The position numbers and the translations under genes were made by a program. Of a stretch of DNA of 64,000 nucleotides, positions 61,061 through 64,000 are shown in pieces. How positions within the stretch are numbered: position 1 is the first letter of the stretch; each line of letters begins with the position of its first letter. Under the pieces are notes generated by a model. That model saw nothing but the letters and a program-made list of their open reading frames with translations. It was not told where the DNA came from and searched no databases. The DNA comes from an uncultured Acetatifactor sp. (GTDB taxonomy: Bacteria > Bacillota > Clostridia > Lachnospirales > Lachnospiraceae), in the NCBI GenBank assembly GCA_910584375.1, contig CAJUAH010000003.1:124001-188000 (forward strand), written 5' to 3'.

Positions 61061-62290
61061 TTGAAATTCCTATATGAAAAACAGACCCGGAGATTCTATT
61101 TGTTTCTCACGGGAGTACTCATTTTGCAGACTGTCTTTCTGGGCATTTGCGGCGTTCTTCAGGCTCGGGATCTCTGCGGGCTCCTGCTCGGACGGGAGCT
61201 TGCGACAGCCTCCTATCTGCTTGAGCAGGATATTCCGCCCCAGATAGTGGCGTCCGCGTTAAGCCACACAGAGGCAACACCGGAAGGGGCAATATTGTTG
61301 GGGCAGATCGGCCATACAGAGCAAACGCAAAATTACCTGACGCTCCTTATAGAACAAACATCCTTTCCACTCCTTCTGATATTGCCGCTGGCAGGGGTGA
61401 CGACGGCGGCAATCATACTGACTGGCGCGACCCTCTTTTTTCAGCGCAGAGAACGGATTTACGAGGAGGCGGAACAGGTGATCGCGCAATATGCGAATAA
61501 TCTGTTTGAAAGACACCTTCCCACAGGACAGGCCGGAACACTCTATCAATTATTCAGTAACACAGAACAGCTCGCTCAGTCCCTGCAGGCCAGGAGCGCC
61601 ATGGAACACAGGGCAAAAATATTCCTGCGGGACATGATCTCCCACATTTCCCATCAGCTGAAAACCCCCTTGGCTGCACTCAGCATGTATATGGAGATCA
61701 TCTCGGAGGAATCGGAAAACGCGGACACAGTGGCAGCTTTTACCCAAAAATCCCTGCAATCTCTGGAGCGAATGGAACAGCTCATTCAATCGCTGCTTAA
61801 AATGGCGCGGCTGGATTCGGGAACCATTATCTTTGAAAAAAGGCCGTGTGTGCTCCTGGAGTTGGTCAAACACGCTATAGAGGATCTGACGGAACGGGCA
61901 ACGCAGGAGGAAAAAAAGATCCTGCTACAGGGCCCGCCTGAAAAAACCGTCTGCTGCGACTGGGAATGGACAAAGCAGGCTCTTGGAAATCTTGTCAAAA
62001 ATGCCCTGGACCACACAGAGGCAGGAGGAACCGTCAAAATATCCTGGGAGGGAACTTCCGCCATATCCCGGCTGACGGTGGAGGACAACGGACGGGGTAT
62101 CGCTCCGGAAGATATCCACCATATTTTCAAGCAGTTTTACCGGGGCAGCGCATCCCGGAACAGACAGGGGACGGGACTGGGACTTTCCCTGGCGAAATCC
62201 ATCGTGGAGGGCCAGGGCGGGAATCTGTCTGTGGAAAGCCGTTGCGGCCAGGGGAGCGTTTTCTGCATGACCTTTCTTGCCGATCCGTAA
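61061..62290 (+). CDS. Sensor histidine kinase
   Basis: 409 residues. Two membrane helices (about 10-32 and 100-125) bracket a short extracytoplasmic segment, then the kinase core: H box SHISHQLKTPLAAL, N box LGNLVKNALDHT, G1 DNGRGIAPEDI and G2 GTGLGLSLAKS. The start chosen is a TTG eight bases after AAGGAG; GTG codons earlier are inside that site or have no site. It is encoded with the response regulator and an ABC exporter, a BceRS-AB-like layout, so peptide sensing or efflux is plausible. Confidence 0.88.
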   Translation: MKFLYEKQTRRFYLFLTGVLILQTVFLGICGVLQARDLCGLLLGRELATASYLLEQDIPPQIVASALSHTEATPEGAILLGQIGHTEQTQNYLTLLIEQTSFPLLLILPLAGVTTAAIILTGATLFFQRRERIYEEAEQVIAQYANNLFERHLPTGQAGTLYQLFSNTEQLAQSLQARSAMEHRAKIFLRDMISHISHQLKTPLAALSMYMEIISEESENADTVAAFTQKSLQSLERMEQLIQSLLKMARLDSGTIIFEKRPCVLLELVKHAIEDLTERATQEEKKILLQGPPEKTVCCDWEWTKQALGNLVKNALDHTEAGGTVKISWEGTSAISRLTVEDNGRGIAPEDIHHIFKQFYRGSASRNRQGTGLGLSLAKSIVEGQGGNLSVESRCGQGSVFCMTFLADP

Positions 62291-62313
62291 GATTTCGTTC
62301 ATGGGATTGTAAG
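62286..62313 (+). promoter_or_regulatory. Possible response-regulator box upstream of the ABC genes
   Basis: CGTAAG (62286-62291) and TGTAAG (62308-62313) are direct repeats 22 bp apart, sharing the GTAAG word of the repeat in the regulator's own promoter. No normal -35 box follows, as expected of an activated promoter. Confidence 0.35.
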
Positions 62314-62368
62314 TCTGACGTGCTAGGATCTCTTTATAAAAACTGTAGAGAAAGGCAGGATATAACAA

Positions 62369-63052
62369 ATGGAATTATTAAAAGTGGAAAATCTGTGCAA
62401 GACCTACGGGACAGGAGAGGCCCGCGTGGAGGCGCTGAAGAAAGTTTCCTTTTCCATGCAAAGAGGGGAGTTTGCCGCCGTGGTGGGAGCGTCCGGCTCC
62501 GGGAAAAGTACGCTTCTGAACTGTATCGGCGGACTGGACAATGCGGACGGGGGAAAGGTTCTCCTGGGCGGAAGAGACCTGTTTGCCATGGAGGATACGG
62601 AGCGGACGGTCTTTCGCAGGCAGAATATCGGGTTTATCTTCCAGTCCTTCCATCTGATCCCGGAACTCAATGTGGAGCAGAATATTATTTTTCCCCTTCT
62701 GCTGGACTATAAAAAGCCTGACCGGAACCGGGTGGACGAGATGTTGGATGTGCTTGGGCTTACCGGCAGGCGCAGACATCTTCCGGGGCAACTGTCCGGC
62801 GGACAGCAGCAGCGTGTAGCCATAGGGCGGGCGCTCATCACACATCCCACACTGGTTCTCGCCGACGAACCCACCGGGAATCTGGACTCCCAGAGCAGCC
62901 GGGATGTGATGGATCTTCTGTGCAGGGCATCCCGACATTACCAGCAGACCGTTCTGATGATTACCCACAATATGAATCTGACCGCGTCCGCGGACAGGGT
63001 GTTTCAGGTTGCGGACGGAGAGCTGAAAGAGCTGGGAGGTGCCGCACAGTGA
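62369..63052 (+). CDS. ABC ATPase of a BceAB-like exporter
   Basis: 227 residues. Walker A GASGSGKSTLLNCIGG, signature LSGGQQQRVAIGRAL, Walker B LVLADEPTGNLD. MacB/LolD/BceA type. Its stop overlaps the permease start (GTGA). Control by the adjacent kinase-regulator pair is inferred from order. Confidence 0.9.
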   Translation: MELLKVENLCKTYGTGEARVEALKKVSFSMQRGEFAAVVGASGSGKSTLLNCIGGLDNADGGKVLLGGRDLFAMEDTERTVFRRQNIGFIFQSFHLIPELNVEQNIIFPLLLDYKKPDRNRVDEMLDVLGLTGRRRHLPGQLSGGQQQRVAIGRALITHPTLVLADEPTGNLDSQSSRDVMDLLCRASRHYQQTVLMITHNMNLTASADRVFQVADGELKELGGAAQ

Positions 63053-64000
63053 AACATTATCTGGACTTGATCAAAATTTCGGCCAGGCAGCACCGAAGAC
63101 AGAGCAGGATGACCAGACTTTGTATTGTTCTGGCCGTATTTCTGGTCACTGTGATCTTTGGCATGGCGGATATGGAAATGCGCGCCCAACTGATGCAGGC
63201 TAAACAGTCCGACGGGAGCTGGCACGCGGCGTTTGTGATAGATGAGGAGCAGGCGGCGCTGCTGGAAGTCCGCCCGGAAATAAGCGCCGTCGCCCGGTAC
63301 GGAACGCTCAATTACCATCTGAGAGACGGATATCGGATAGAGGGAACGGAGACCGGCGTCTGCGGTTTTGATATGGAATTTCAGGAAATGATCCCGGACG
63401 CCAAAATCATGGAGGGGACATTTCCGAAAAATGCCGATGAGACAGCAATCAACGAAAATATCAGAGATCGGCTGGGCATACAGATCGGAGATACCGTTGA
63501 CATGACTGTGCCCCAGGGAGATACAAGAACCTACCGCGTCACCGGGATCGCCAAAAATACAGCGCTGACTGCTGAGCTGGACGCTTTCTGCATTTTTCTA
63601 AACATGGACGGATTTTCGGCATTACATTCAGAGGAGGCGGATGCGGCCAGGGAATTGCTCTATTTCGTTGAATTCCGTCAATTTTGCAATATTCGCAGGG
63701 CGATAGCCGAGATCAGCCAGCAGTTTGCGCTGTCCCCGCAGCAGGTGAGACAGAACGCGAAAGTTCTCATGCTGATGTTTCAGAGCGGGGACCCTTACAT
63801 GCTGCAGCTCTATCTGGTAGCCGCAGTGCTGGCCGTTTTGGTGGTGATCGCGGGAATCTTCATGATCACAGCCAGCATGAACAGCAATGTGGCCCAGAGG
63901 ACGGAATTTTTCGGGCTGATGCGCTGTCTGGGAGCAACCGGAAAACAAGTCGCCCGATTCGTGCGAAGGGAGGCTTTGCGTTGGTGCAAGACGTCTATTC
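63049..64000 (+). CDS. FtsX-type ABC permease, N-terminal part (cut by window edge)
   Basis: Open frame from a GTG (overlapping the ATPase stop) to the edge, about 317 residues. It starts KHYLDLIKISARQHRRQSRM, has a helix (about 25-45), a large extracytoplasmic region (about 50-240), then a helix (LVAAVLAVLVVIAGIFMI, about 245-265) and SNVAQRTEFFGLMRCLGAT, the conserved FtsX loop. The layout matches MacB/BceB-like permeases. The C-terminal part is outside the window. Confidence 0.85.
   Translation, partial: MKHYLDLIKISARQHRRQSRMTRLCIVLAVFLVTVIFGMADMEMRAQLMQAKQSDGSWHAAFVIDEEQAALLEVRPEISAVARYGTLNYHLRDGYRIEGTETGVCGFDMEFQEMIPDAKIMEGTFPKNADETAINENIRDRLGIQIGDTVDMTVPQGDTRTYRVTGIAKNTALTAELDAFCIFLNMDGFSALHSEEADAARELLYFVEFRQFCNIRRAIAEISQQFALSPQQVRQNAKVLMLMFQSGDPYMLQLYLVAAVLAVLVVIAGIFMITASMNSNVAQRTEFFGLMRCLGATGKQVARFVRREALRWCKTSI

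Noticed and set aside
1..64000. tRNA, rRNA, CRISPR, prophage or replication origin.
   Set aside because: No sequence resembling any of these was noticed, although a tRNA scan would be needed to be certain.

Overview
The window reads as chromosomal DNA of a gut Firmicute, most likely a Lachnospiraceae (Clostridium cluster XIVa) member. This is inferred from about 50% GC, strong AGGAGG ribosome binding sites, sigma-A-type promoters with 17-bp spacers, many GTG/TTG starts, and gene families common in that group (Rpn-type PD-(D/E)XK nucleases, AAA-ATPase/PDDEXK proteins, CD3324, DIP1984, OFA transporters, maltodextrin clusters without their own ATPase). I saw no rRNA, tRNA, CRISPR array or prophage.

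Layout. 1-5.5 kb: end of an ABC exporter, then a TetR-controlled ABC/MFS efflux operon with three matching operator palindromes, a CPBP protease and a membrane-anchored XRE regulator. 5.6-9.6 kb: a PAS-GAF-GGDEF diguanylate cyclase, a PadR/DUF2812 pair, and an Rpn-type nuclease gene with 21-bp coding repeats and a terminator-like hairpin in its leader. 9.7-11.5 kb: an ABC-F gene behind a long leader holding a small ORF and a terminator (probable attenuation). 11.5-21.2 kb: a ten-gene Mrp/Mbh-like cation/proton antiporter operon (E-F-G-MbhD-MbhE/B fusion-C and four large NuoL/M/N-like subunits) with no hydrogenase or complex I arm.

21.3-28.5 kb: a GH43 lipoprotein, an OFA-family transporter, an ABC pair with an XRE-AbrB regulator, and a MerR-TipAS regulator with a 19-bp-spacer promoter. 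28.7-42.7 kb: a carbohydrate locus with GH2 (beta-glucuronidase-like), GH31, a HAD phosphatase, a glycogen-debranching enzyme, type I pullulanase, a MalEFG-type importer and its LacI regulator with GAAAC/GTTTC operators. Together these would import and debranch maltodextrins, with the transporter ATPase supplied from elsewhere.

42.8-60.3 kb: an accessory stretch holding two paralogous AAA-ATPase/PDDEXK genes (44.6 and 57.8 kb), a decayed ABC permease with a one-base frameshift, small conserved proteins, a methyltransferase, DUF2441, a GNAT, a GNAT-APH fusion, a cystatin-like protein, a MacB-like ABC pair with a 990-residue coiled-coil FtsX permease, and a 5'-truncated Rpn nuclease. 60.3-64 kb: a response regulator, histidine kinase and ABC/FtsX module running off the end of the window.

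Most noteworthy: the stefin-like cystatin gene, the four-antiporter Mrp/Mbh operon, the attenuated ABC-F leader, the GNAT-APH fusion and the decayed ABC/nuclease genes. Homology statements come from recognising motifs by eye; no search was run.
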